NCBI RefSeq assembly: GCF_001542405.1
Contig: NZ_LNCD01000106.1
Location: 202,815-266,814, forward strand
DNA length: 64,000 nt
DNA from: Rhizobium altiplani
Lineage (GTDB): Bacteria > Pseudomonadota > Alphaproteobacteria > Rhizobiales > Rhizobiaceae
Reading direction: 5' to 3'
The notes under the pieces were generated by a model. That model ran no database searches. It worked only from the letters and a program-made list of their open reading frames with translations, and was not told the DNA's origin. The position numbers and the translations under genes are program-made. Positions 32,352 to 39,829 of the stretch are shown here, in pieces (the stretch's first letter is position 1; each line of letters starts with the position of its first letter).

Positions 32352-33731
32352 ATGGTGACATTCGACTCTCTTCGGCGCGACGACCGCTCGCCCGCCCGCG
32401 GCTGGCGGTGGATGCTGCGCAGATTTCGGCTCTATCTGCCGACGGGCCTGTACGTCCGCTCGCTGCTGATCATCATTATCCCCATGGTGCTCCTGCAGTC
32501 TGTTGTCGCCGCCGTATTCATGGAGCGCCACTGGCAGATGGTGACCCAACGCCTTTCAGCTGCCGTCACGCGCGACATAGCGGCCATCATCCAGATCATC
32601 GAGACTTATCCGCAAGATACGGACTTTAGCGAAGTCACCCGTATCGCACGCGATCAGATGAACTTGCAGATCTCGATCGAACCGGACGGCGATCTGCCAT
32701 CGCCACGCACAAAGCCCTTCTTCTCCATCCTGGACGGTATCCTGAGCGACGAGATCAGCGATCAGATCAAGCGCCCCTTCTGGATCGACACGCTCGGCGA
32801 CTCCAGCCTCGTCGAGATCCGCATCAAGCTCGAAGACAAGATCCTTCGCGTATTGGCACGGCGTAGCTCGACCTATGCCTCCAACACTCACATCTTCATT
32901 GTGTGGATGGTTGGCGCCTCGCTGGTCCTGATTGGCATATCGATCCTCTTCCTGCGCGGGCAGATCCGCCCGATCCTAGCGCTGGCCAACGCCGCCGAAA
33001 ACTTCGGCAAGGGACAGAAGGCCGACAACTTCCACCCGCGTGGGGCAGATGAGGTTCGTCGTGCGGGCCTTGCCTTCATTCTGATGCGCGAGCGCATCGA
33101 GCGACAGATCGAGCAACGCACGGCGATGCTGACCGGAGTGAGCCACGATCTGCGCACGATCCTGACCCGCTTCAAGCTGCAGCTGGCACTGGCCGGCGAA
33201 AATCCGGAGCTTCACGGCCTGAACGACGACGTCAACGATATGCAGTCGATGCTCGAGGCCTACATGGCGTTTGCCCGAAGCGAGGTCGAAGAGGACGTTG
33301 GCGACCTGAAGCTCAGCGAGCTCTTCGCACGAGTGGCGGCAGACTTCGAACTTCACGACGGCAAGAGGCTTACATACTCGATCGACGGAGACGACGAGAT
33401 CTTGGTGCGTCCGAACGCCTTCACGCGCCTTGTGACCAACCTCGCCTCAAATGCCCGCCGCTACGCCAACACGCTCGACATCAACGCCAGGCACAGCGCC
33501 AAGTGGCTGACGATCACCTTTGACGATGACGGCCCGGGGATTCCAGAAAGGAACCGCGAGGACGTCTTCAAGCCGTTCTTCCGGCTCGACGAAGCCCGAA
33601 ATCTCGATGCCTCGGGCACCGGCCTGGGCCTCGCAATCGCGCGCGACATCGCACGAAGCCACGGCGGCAACGTCACGCTTGGCGACAGCCCTCTGGGTGG
33701 CCTTCGGGCGACCGTCCGCCTGCCCGCGTGA
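32352..33731 (+). CDS. Sensor histidine kinase, EnvZ-like
   Basis: A 459-residue inner-membrane kinase and probable partner of the adjacent response regulator. TM1 is about 37-57, a periplasmic sensor about 58-178, TM2 about 180-202, HAMP about 203-255. The phosphorylated His is H265 in GVSHDLRTILTRF; the usual H-box Pro is Ile270. The ATPase domain has N-box NLASNARRYA, G1 DDDGPGIP, F-box FKPFFR and G2 GTGLGLAI. A basic cytoplasmic lead of about 35 residues precedes TM1. No clear ribosome site precedes the ATG at 32352. The DUF1349 gene follows 7 bp after its stop. Confidence 0.93.
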   Translation: MVTFDSLRRDDRSPARGWRWMLRRFRLYLPTGLYVRSLLIIIIPMVLLQSVVAAVFMERHWQMVTQRLSAAVTRDIAAIIQIIETYPQDTDFSEVTRIARDQMNLQISIEPDGDLPSPRTKPFFSILDGILSDEISDQIKRPFWIDTLGDSSLVEIRIKLEDKILRVLARRSSTYASNTHIFIVWMVGASLVLIGISILFLRGQIRPILALANAAENFGKGQKADNFHPRGADEVRRAGLAFILMRERIERQIEQRTAMLTGVSHDLRTILTRFKLQLALAGENPELHGLNDDVNDMQSMLEAYMAFARSEVEEDVGDLKLSELFARVAADFELHDGKRLTYSIDGDDEILVRPNAFTRLVTNLASNARRYANTLDINARHSAKWLTITFDDDGPGIPERNREDVFKPFFRLDEARNLDASGTGLGLAIARDIARSHGGNVTLGDSPLGGLRATVRLPA

Positions 33732-33738
33732 GGAAAAG

Positions 33739-34320
33739 ATGACGATGGACACGAGCTCAATGACATGGCTGAACCCGCCGCCTCGCTTCGAGATGCGCGG
33801 CGGGGATTTGCATGTCTGGTCGGGACCCAAGACCGATTTCTGGCAGGGGACCTATTACGGCTTCCACCGCGACGACGGACATTTCCTGCACCGGTCGCGA
33901 CAAGGCGACTTCACCGCCGAGGTTTCCTTCTCGGGACGCTACCAGGAACTCTACGATCAGGCTGGCCTCATGGTACGGGCTGATGCCACGCATTGGATGA
34001 AATGCGGGATCGAATATACCGATGGCGCCATGCATTTCAGCGTCGTCGTGACCAACGGCAATTCTGATTGGTCAGCCTTTCGGCTCGACCACACATTCGA
34101 GCGCATGGGCGTGCGGGTGACACGCAATGGCGATGCGCTGTTCATTCAATACAGAACGGACCGCATGGAAGATTGGCGCATGGCACGCCTTGCGTGGATC
34201 GATCCGGCGTATGCAGAGGTTGCCGTCGGGCCGGTATTCTGCTCGCCGCAACGCGCCGGCTTCGAAGCCGTATTCCACGATTTCTCGCTGACCGATCCGC
34301 TGTCGCGCGAGATCCACTGA
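33739..34320 (+). CDS. DUF1349 domain protein (concanavalin-like fold)
   Basis: A 193-residue protein of the DUF1349 family, predicted to fold as a concanavalin A-like beta-sandwich (blocks FWQGTYYGFHRDDGHFL, YDQAGLMVRADATHWMKCGI and GPVFCSPQRAGFEAVFHDF). Homologues have been called regulation-of-enolase proteins, but mechanism is unknown. The fold suggests carbohydrate binding. No signal peptide, so cytoplasmic. The ATG at 33739 follows GAGGAAAAG and is 7 bp after the kinase stop, making it the last gene of the MarR/two-component operon. It abuts the csaA stop on the other strand. Confidence 0.88.
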   Translation: MTMDTSSMTWLNPPPRFEMRGGDLHVWSGPKTDFWQGTYYGFHRDDGHFLHRSRQGDFTAEVSFSGRYQELYDQAGLMVRADATHWMKCGIEYTDGAMHFSVVVTNGNSDWSAFRLDHTFERMGVRVTRNGDALFIQYRTDRMEDWRMARLAWIDPAYAEVAVGPVFCSPQRAGFEAVFHDFSLTDPLSREIH

Positions 34321-34662
34321 TCACATCAGCTTCTTGCCGTTCGGTACGGGCTTGTCGGTTCTTGCAAGAACGATCGCTCCCGCCTCATCCTCGAAGCCCA
34401 AGGTCAGGACTTCCGAGCGGACCGGGCCGATCTGCCGTGGCGGAAAGTTCACCACGCCGAGAACCTGCCGACCGACAAGGCTCTCGGGCGTATAGTGAAC
34501 CGTAATCTGGGCCGACGACTTCTTGAGACCGATCTCTGGCCCGAAGTCGATCAGCAGCTTGAAGGCCGGCTTTCGCGCCTCCGGAAACGGACTTGCCTCG
34601 ACGATCGTACCGACACGAATGTCGACACGCTCGAAGTCGGCATAGGTGATTTCGTCAGCCAT
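34321..34662 (-). CDS. csaA: tRNA-binding protein CsaA
   Basis: A 113-residue single-domain OB-fold protein of the EMAP-II/Trbp111 family (CsaA): DFERVDIRVGTIVEASPFPE begins the fold, with the SAQITVHYTPESLVGRQVLG and FPPRQIGPVRSEVLTLGF blocks. CsaA dimers bind tRNA and have been described as export-related chaperones in Bacillus. The gene is the last of the minus-strand set ybjN-proC-csaA, 11 bp after proC. It touches the DUF1349 stop end to end. Confidence 0.93.
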   Translation of the reverse strand: MADEITYADFERVDIRVGTIVEASPFPEARKPAFKLLIDFGPEIGLKKSSAQITVHYTPESLVGRQVLGVVNFPPRQIGPVRSEVLTLGFEDEAGAIVLARTDKPVPNGKKLM

Positions 34663-34673
34663 ACAGGTTGTCC

Positions 34674-35492
34674 TTAGCCGGCAAGCTCTTCGGCGCGCTT
34701 GCGCGCTGCCGCGAGGGCCTTGTCGAAAAGAGGCTGCATCGCGTCCTCGGCCATCAGGACCGAAAGCGCGGCGGCGGTCGTGCCGCCCGGCGATGTCACG
34801 TTCTGCCGCAGCCGCGAGGCGTCGTCGGGGGACTGGTGCAAAAGCTCACCAGCCCCCGCGACCGTTTCCCGTGCAAGACGCATGGCAAGGTCCGCCTGCA
34901 AGCCAAGTTTACGGCCTGCCTCTGCCATACACTCGACGAGATAAAACACATAAGCCGGTCCGCTTCCCGACAGCGCCGTAACGGCATCGATGTCGGCTTC
35001 GGTTGGAACCCATTCTACCGGACCGGATACACGCAAGAGAGAATGGACGTGCTCACGCTGCGCATCGGTGACGCGGGCATTGGCAAACGCACCCGTAACA
35101 CCACGACCGACCATGGCCGGGGTGTTCGGCATAGCGCGCACCATCGCAGCCTCACCGAGATGCTTTTCAAGAAACAACAGCGTCTTTCCGGCGGCGACCG
35201 ACACAACGACGGTTTCTGATCCCACCGTTCCCTTGACCGGAGGCAGCACGGCATCCATCACCTGTGGCTTGACCGCCAGAAAGAGAACGCCTGCCGTCAG
35301 CCCGGCATGAGCCGAGGTAACGTGCGTTACGCCGGCATCGTTGATTGTTTTCATCATCTGCTCGGACGGACCGGGATCGATGACGACGATGGAAGAACCG
35401 GCCACTCCGCTCTTCAGCCAGCCAGAGAGCATTGCGCCCCCCATATTGCCGGCACCGATAAGAACGATAGGACCTGAAGATGCGGATGACAT
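34674..35492 (-). CDS. proC: Pyrroline-5-carboxylate reductase
   Basis: A 272-residue NADPH-dependent enzyme catalysing the last step of proline synthesis, 1-pyrroline-5-carboxylate to proline. The Rossmann motif is VLIGAGNMGGAMLSGWL (about 9-25); AVKPQVMDAVLP and RAMPNTPAMVGRGVTGAF are family signatures, and the C-terminal dimer domain has TALSGSGPAYVFYLVECMAE. The ATG overlaps directly with the ybjN stop (TAAATG), so translation is probably coupled. Confidence 0.97.
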   Translation of the reverse strand: MSSASSGPIVLIGAGNMGGAMLSGWLKSGVAGSSIVVIDPGPSEQMMKTINDAGVTHVTSAHAGLTAGVLFLAVKPQVMDAVLPPVKGTVGSETVVVSVAAGKTLLFLEKHLGEAAMVRAMPNTPAMVGRGVTGAFANARVTDAQREHVHSLLRVSGPVEWVPTEADIDAVTALSGSGPAYVFYLVECMAEAGRKLGLQADLAMRLARETVAGAGELLHQSPDDASRLRQNVTSPGGTTAAALSVLMAEDAMQPLFDKALAAARKRAEELAG

Positions 35493-35993
35493 TTACGCCT
35501 CGCCGACGGTTTCGAAGAGAACCGCTTCCATGGCGCGGTTCGCCTCCATGCCCGACCAGATCACGAACTGGAACGCTTGATAGTACGCCTCACAGGTATC
35601 GAGCGCACTAGCGAGCAAAACCTCGACCTGTCGATTGGTCGGCTCCGCACCGCCGGCAAGCAGCAGCGACTGACGGAAGATGATGACATCTTCCTGGCGC
35701 CAAAGATCGAAGTGTCCCATCAGGACCTGGCCGTTGATCGCGGCCAAGAGCTTGGTGACCTCGTTAACGCGCTGTTCGGGAACCTTGACGTCGAAGGCGC
35801 AGCCAAGGTGCAGCGCCTCGAACTCTTCCATCCAGGAAAAGGAAACGTGGTAGTCGGCCCACTTCCCTTCAACCGTCATCGCAATTTCGTCGTCACCCGA
35901 CCGCTCGAAAGACCAGTCGTTATTGGCGGCGACGTACTCGATCATGTCGACCGGGTTCGACTGACGCTCGACTTCCAATTCCATGAGGCTCAT
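35493..35993 (-). CDS. YbjN domain protein
   Basis: A 166-residue YbjN-family protein (type III secretion chaperone-like fold; bacterial sensory transduction regulator family). Blocks include DMIEYVAANNDWSFERSGDD, VSFSWMEEFEALHLGCAFDV and the helix pair EVTKLLAAINGQVLMGHFDL. YbjN of E. coli affects motility, biofilm and stress phenotypes; the mechanism is not clear. I start at the ATG at 35993, five bases after AAGGTG. It is the first gene of the ybjN-proC-csaA operon. Confidence 0.88.
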   Translation of the reverse strand: MSLMELEVERQSNPVDMIEYVAANNDWSFERSGDDEIAMTVEGKWADYHVSFSWMEEFEALHLGCAFDVKVPEQRVNEVTKLLAAINGQVLMGHFDLWRQEDVIIFRQSLLLAGGAEPTNRQVEVLLASALDTCEAYYQAFQFVIWSGMEANRAMEAVLFETVGEA

Positions 35994-36062
35994 GCAGCAC
36001 CTTCTTGACCGGAGTGAATGCGAACCAACTTCGTCAACGAGACACAAGGAGAACACACGCAA

Positions 36063-36265
36063 CAGCCGGAACCACCAACCGTGATGACCGTTGAACCACT
36101 ACCAGACTTAACGCAGTCAAACCTGCCTGGAGCTTACCAACCGCTTCGAATCATCATTTAAAATCAGTGTATAACGGGCTCGGCGACACGCCAGCCCCTG
36201 AAGGCCGTTTTAGGGAACGGCACTGTGGAAAGCTTTTCGGGTTTAGATTCAGAAGGAGGGTTTAA
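36063..36265. other. Non-coding stretch with a possible promoter and hairpin
   Basis: A TATAAC element lies at 36171-36176, and GCCGTT (36204-36209) pairs with AACGGC (36216-36221) around TTAGGG. These may belong to the leader of the small ORF at 36266 or to a small RNA. No -35 match is convincing. Confidence 0.35.
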
Positions 36266-36328
36266 ATGACTCTGCCCATTGATCTTTTTGGCAGTGTCCA
36301 CAGGTGGATAACCGCACCTGGTTTTTAG
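36266..36328 (+). CDS. Candidate 20-residue small ORF with very strong ribosome site
   Basis: ATG at 36266 is preceded by AAGGAGGGTTTAA, a near-perfect ribosome-binding site at 5-base spacing, and encodes a 20-residue peptide (starts MTLPIDLFG, ends TAPGF) with a TAG at 36326. A dyad TCCAC-AG-GTGGA lies inside it, and a 10-bp imperfect hairpin (CCGCGGTGTG with CACACCACGG, 36337-36368) follows. No downstream gene on this strand is close, since ubiK is convergent. It may be a free-standing small protein or part of a regulatory RNA. No homology is recognised. Confidence 0.35.
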   Translation: MTLPIDLFGSVHRWITAPGF

Positions 36329-36385
36329 GCCGCAGCCGCGGTGTGTCTCATAAAGGTCACACCACGGCCTGTCTCACAACGGGAA

Positions 36386-36646
36386 TTACTTGCCCTTGGC
36401 CGCAAGCTTCTCTTCAAGGGCGGCGATCCGCGCAAGCAGCGCATCATTTTCATCGCGCGCCTTGATCGCCATTTCGCGTACGACCTCGAATTCCTCGCGC
36501 TTCACGATGTCGAGCGTATTGAGCCAGCGCTCCGCCTGCGCATTGAAGGCTGTCTCGATTTCCTTGCGCACACCCTGGGCAGCGCCGGCCGCATCCGTCA
36601 TCAGCTTGGCGAACTCGTCCATGATGCGGTTTGCTCCAGTCGTCAT
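36386..36646 (-). CDS. ubiK: Ubiquinone biosynthesis accessory factor UbiK (YqiC/BMFP)
   Basis: An 86-residue protein of the YqiC/BMFP family, called UbiK in enterobacteria, where it assists the ubiquinone-synthesis complex and has membrane-fusogenic activity. The N-terminal amphipathic helix (NRIMDEFAKLMTDAAGAAQG) is followed by a C-terminal trimeric coiled coil (about 52-84, EFEVVREMAIKARDENDALL). Length and pattern fit. The gene is followed by a convergent small-ORF region and preceded on the same strand by a small hypothetical gene. Confidence 0.9.
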   Translation of the reverse strand: MTTGANRIMDEFAKLMTDAAGAAQGVRKEIETAFNAQAERWLNTLDIVKREEFEVVREMAIKARDENDALLARIAALEEKLAAKGK

Positions 36647-36675
36647 GGCGATTTTCTCCCTTTGCTATAGACCAG

Positions 36676-36924
36676 TTAGGGCCACTTCGGCCCCTCAAGA
36701 ATGAGGTAGGGCTTCGCCGCGGAGGATGCAAGCGGTTTGCTCTGGATAAGCCAGCCGGCGGCCTCTGATCGCCAACAATCGACTTGACCGCTCTTGATCG
36801 CAGCGCCATCTTCCGCCCACATCAAGCTCGGCGCGCCTTCAGAAAGTCGCAAAGGACGCCTTGAACTGAACCGCGTCAGACGCCCGATTCCATATTCCGG
36901 GCTTTGCGCCACCGAATGGGACAA
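36676..36924 (-). CDS. Small hypothetical protein between ubiK and lgt
   Basis: An 82-codon frame with natural codon use and composition (LSEGAPSLMWAEDGAAIKSG and KPYLILEGPKWP at the end), filling the gap between ubiK and lgt on the ubiK strand. The annotated start is a TTG at 36924; an internal GTG four codons in is also possible, and neither has a strong ribosome site. Predicted beta-rich and cytoplasmic. I do not recognise a family. It is divergent from lgt with overlapping or nearly overlapping starts. Confidence 0.45.
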   Translation of the reverse strand: MSHSVAQSPEYGIGRLTRFSSRRPLRLSEGAPSLMWAEDGAAIKSGQVDCWRSEAAGWLIQSKPLASSAAKPYLILEGPKWP

Positions 36925-36956
36925 CCTTGCCGACAGCAGCCAACTACGTGGCGATC

Positions 36957-37808
36957 ATGCCGTTCCCCGAGATCGACCCGATCGCCTTTTCGCTCGGCCC
37001 CCTCTCAATTCACTGGTACGGACTTGCCTATGTCGCCGGCATCATGCTCGGCTGGTACTACGCGCGTCAGATCGCCGGGAACAACAAGCTGTGGCCGGGC
37101 GACGTGTCCCCGATCACCAAGGTGCAACTGGACGATTTCATCATCTGGGTCGCGCTCGGCATCGTCCTCGGCGGCCGCATCGGCTACATCCTCTTCTACG
37201 ACATGCCTGCTGTCATCGAGAGCCCGATCCGGGCGATACAGATATGGAATGGCGGCATGTCCTTCCACGGCGGCCTGACGGGCACCACCATCGCGATGAT
37301 CGTCTTCGCGCGGCGCAACAGCATACCGATCTGGAGCCTGTTCGATATTGTCGCAGCAGTCGTCCCGATCGGCCTGTTCTGCGGCCGCGTCGCCAACTTC
37401 ATCAATGGTGAGCTTTGGGGGCGCTTGACCGATGTGCCTTGGGGCATGGTTTTCTGTAACCAATATATCGAGCGGGCCGACGGTTACTGCCCCGGCGGCG
37501 ACTTTGTTCGCCACCCCAGCCAGCTCTACGAGGCAGGTCTGGAGGGCATCGTGCTCCTCCTGGTTCTCGCCATGCTGATCTACGGCTTCCGCGCACTGAA
37601 GACCCCTGGCTTCGTCACCGGCGTTTTCGTCTGCGGCTACGCGCTTTCCCGCATTTTCGTCGAATTCTTCCGCGAACCGGATGCCCAGCTGGGCTACCTG
37701 CTGGGCACCAATTGGCTCACCATGGGCATGCTGCTTTCCACGCCGATGGTATTGCTGGGAATCTGGGCCATGCTTCGCGCTCGCCGTCAGGCTGCCCTGC
37801 AGCACTGA
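36957..37808 (+). CDS. lgt: Prolipoprotein diacylglyceryl transferase
   Basis: A 283-residue inner-membrane enzyme that transfers diacylglycerol from phosphatidylglycerol to the lipobox Cys of prolipoproteins. Seven membrane helices are predicted. Signature parts are HWYGLAYVAGIMLGWYYAR, WNGGMSFHGGLTG and GRVANFINGELWGR (the Lgt signature), with the conserved Arg/Gln block FVRHPSQLYEAGLEG. The start is uncertain: ATG at 36957 is used, but GTG 36948 and TTG 36927 are in frame and rhizobial proteins often have a few more residues. First gene of an lgt-midA-pgeF-M24 run. Confidence 0.96.
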   Translation: MPFPEIDPIAFSLGPLSIHWYGLAYVAGIMLGWYYARQIAGNNKLWPGDVSPITKVQLDDFIIWVALGIVLGGRIGYILFYDMPAVIESPIRAIQIWNGGMSFHGGLTGTTIAMIVFARRNSIPIWSLFDIVAAVVPIGLFCGRVANFINGELWGRLTDVPWGMVFCNQYIERADGYCPGGDFVRHPSQLYEAGLEGIVLLLVLAMLIYGFRALKTPGFVTGVFVCGYALSRIFVEFFREPDAQLGYLLGTNWLTMGMLLSTPMVLLGIWAMLRARRQAALQH

Positions 37809-37833
37809 TCGCAGCCGGACAGGAGGGGCATTC

Positions 37834-38934
37834 ATGAGCACCGCGCTCGGTGAGAAGATCAAGGCTATCATTCAGGCGAACGGCCCGATCAGCGTCACGG
37901 ACTTTTTTTCGCTGTGCCTCGCCGACCCCGAACATGGCTACTACAGGACCCGCGAGCCTTTTGGCCGCACAGGTGACTTCGTGACTGCACCCGAGGTAAG
38001 CCAGCTTTTTGGCGAGATGATCGGCGTCTTCATCGTCCATGCCTGGCAGCGACACGGGACGCCCAAAGGTGTCCGTCTCATCGAAATCGGTCCCGGTCGC
38101 GGCACGATGATGTCGGATATGCTGCGCGTCATTTCCCGTATCGCGCCGCCGCTTTTCGGAGACATGACCGTGCACCTCGTCGAGACAAGCGAGCGGCTGC
38201 GCGACATCCAGCAGGAGACGCTGGTGTCCCACGGCGACAAGGTCAGCTGGCATCAGGGCTTCGATGAAGTCCCGCCGGGATTCTCGCTTGTCGCGGCAAA
38301 TGAGTTGTTCGATGCGATTCCGATCCGTCAGTTCGTGCGGACGCCGGCGGGCTTCCGCGAGCGGATGGTGGGCGTCGACGCAGCAGGCGAACTGACATTC
38401 GGCGCCGGCGTGGCCGGGATCGATTCAAGCCTCCTCCCCTGGCCGGAAGAGGACGTACTCCCGGGAACAATCTTCGAAGTCTCGCCGGCGCGCCAGTCGG
38501 TGATGCTATCGATCTGCGATCGCCTGAAAGAACATGGCGGGACGCTTGTCGCCATTGACTATGGGCACGTTGTGAGTGGCTACGGCGACACGCTGCAGGC
38601 GGTGCGCATGCATGAGTATGATCCGCCGCTGGCGCATCCCGGTGAAGCGGACCTGACGAGCCACGTCGATTTCCAGGCATTGGCACAGACCGCCACTGCG
38701 GCCGGGGTCCACGTCAACGGCATGCTTCACCAGGGCGATTTTCTCGTCGGCCTCGGCATTCTCGATCGCGCTGCCGCGCTTGGCCGGGATCGAGCACCAC
38801 ATACGCAGCAAATCATCCAGACCGCAGTCGACCGACTGGCCGGCGAAGGTGAAGGGCGTATGGGCGAACTCTTCAAGGTGCTGGCGGTCTCGCACCCGAC
38901 GGTGGATTTGATGCCCTTCCGTTCGGTGGATTGA
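37834..38934 (+). CDS. Class I SAM-dependent methyltransferase, MidA/NDUFAF7 family
   Basis: A 366-residue protein of the DUF185 family (MidA; NDUFAF7 in mitochondria, which methylates an arginine of a complex I subunit). It starts with ALGEKIKAIIQANGPISVTD; the SAM motif is LIEIGPGRGTMMSDML, and the family block DPEHGYYRTREPFGRTGDFV is intact, with VAANELFDAIPIRQF later. The ATG at 37834 follows AGGAGGGG. It is 25 bp after lgt and 95 bp before pgeF. A role in complex I assembly is inferred from the family. Confidence 0.92.
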   Translation: MSTALGEKIKAIIQANGPISVTDFFSLCLADPEHGYYRTREPFGRTGDFVTAPEVSQLFGEMIGVFIVHAWQRHGTPKGVRLIEIGPGRGTMMSDMLRVISRIAPPLFGDMTVHLVETSERLRDIQQETLVSHGDKVSWHQGFDEVPPGFSLVAANELFDAIPIRQFVRTPAGFRERMVGVDAAGELTFGAGVAGIDSSLLPWPEEDVLPGTIFEVSPARQSVMLSICDRLKEHGGTLVAIDYGHVVSGYGDTLQAVRMHEYDPPLAHPGEADLTSHVDFQALAQTATAAGVHVNGMLHQGDFLVGLGILDRAAALGRDRAPHTQQIIQTAVDRLAGEGEGRMGELFKVLAVSHPTVDLMPFRSVD

Positions 38935-39029
38935 CAGCGCGAGCGCCGCTGGGCCAACATCCGCGGCAATCGACCAGGCATTGCCATCCAGTAAGGCGCA
39001 CAAGCATTCAAGCAATTTTGGAAGTTCTA

Positions 39030-39824
39030 ATGACGCAAGCAGCATCTCCGGCACCGATCCAAAGCGCGCTGCTGAAAGAGGCAACCGGTGACGCAATTCT
39101 CCATGGCTACTTCACCCGGCAAGGCGGCGTTTCGGACGGCATTTATCGCGGCCTGAATGTCGGCCTCGGCTCGCACGATGAGCGCGAGAAGGTTCAGGAG
39201 AATCGCCGCCGCGTGGCTAGCTGGTTTGAATTGCCTGTCGAGCGTCTCGCTACTGTGCACCAGGTACACTCTCCCGATGTGGTCGTCGTCGACAGGAACT
39301 ATAACGGCTCCCGCCCCTCAGCGGATGCGTTGGTAACGGCAACTCCGGGCATAGCGCTCGGGGTGCTGGCTGCCGATTGTGGGCCAATCCTCTTCGCCGA
39401 TTCGGAAAACGGTGTCATTGGCGCCGCTCATGCAGGTTGGAAGGGTGCCCTTACCGGTGTTTTGGAAAACACGATCGACACGATGGTCCAGCTTGGCGCG
39501 AAGCGCGAAGCCATCGTTGCCTGCCTCGGCCCATCGATCAGCCAGGCGAGCTACGAGGTTGGGCCGGAATTTGTGGAACGCTTTGTCGCTCAGGATCCAT
39601 CTTACGAGCGCTATTTCGTGCCATCAGGAAAGCCTGAACACGCGATGTTCGACCTCCCTGCCCTGACGATCGACCGGCTGCGAGCCGCCGGCATCCGCGC
39701 AGAAAGCCTTGGGCTCTGCACCTATCCCGATGCCGAGCGTTTCTTCTCGTACCGCCGGACCACACATAACAAAGAGCCGGACTACGGTCGGCAGATTTCT
39801 GCAATCGCAATCAGGGAGATTTGA
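39030..39824 (+). CDS. pgeF: Peptidoglycan editing factor PgeF (YfiH/DUF152)
   Basis: A 264-residue protein of the YfiH/PgeF family, a zinc-binding cytoplasmic enzyme that in E. coli hydrolyses L-Ser-containing muropeptide precursors. Metal ligands are in VHQVHSPDVV, GVLAADCGPILFAD and GAAHAGWKG, with the C-terminal CTYPDAERFFSYRR. The ATG at 39030 starts a short variable lead before HGYFTRQGGVSDGIYRGLNV. It lies between midA and an M24-like gene; the latter begins 5 bp after its stop. Confidence 0.95.
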   Translation: MTQAASPAPIQSALLKEATGDAILHGYFTRQGGVSDGIYRGLNVGLGSHDEREKVQENRRRVASWFELPVERLATVHQVHSPDVVVVDRNYNGSRPSADALVTATPGIALGVLAADCGPILFADSENGVIGAAHAGWKGALTGVLENTIDTMVQLGAKREAIVACLGPSISQASYEVGPEFVERFVAQDPSYERYFVPSGKPEHAMFDLPALTIDRLRAAGIRAESLGLCTYPDAERFFSYRRTTHNKEPDYGRQISAIAIREI

Positions 39825-39829
39825 GCGGT

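Noticed and set aside
36299..36318. DnaA-box-like GTGGATAAC and dyad TCCAC-AG-GTGGA, considered as part of an origin
   Set aside because: Only a single imperfect box is present, with no box cluster, AT-rich unwinding element or origin-linked gene nearby.
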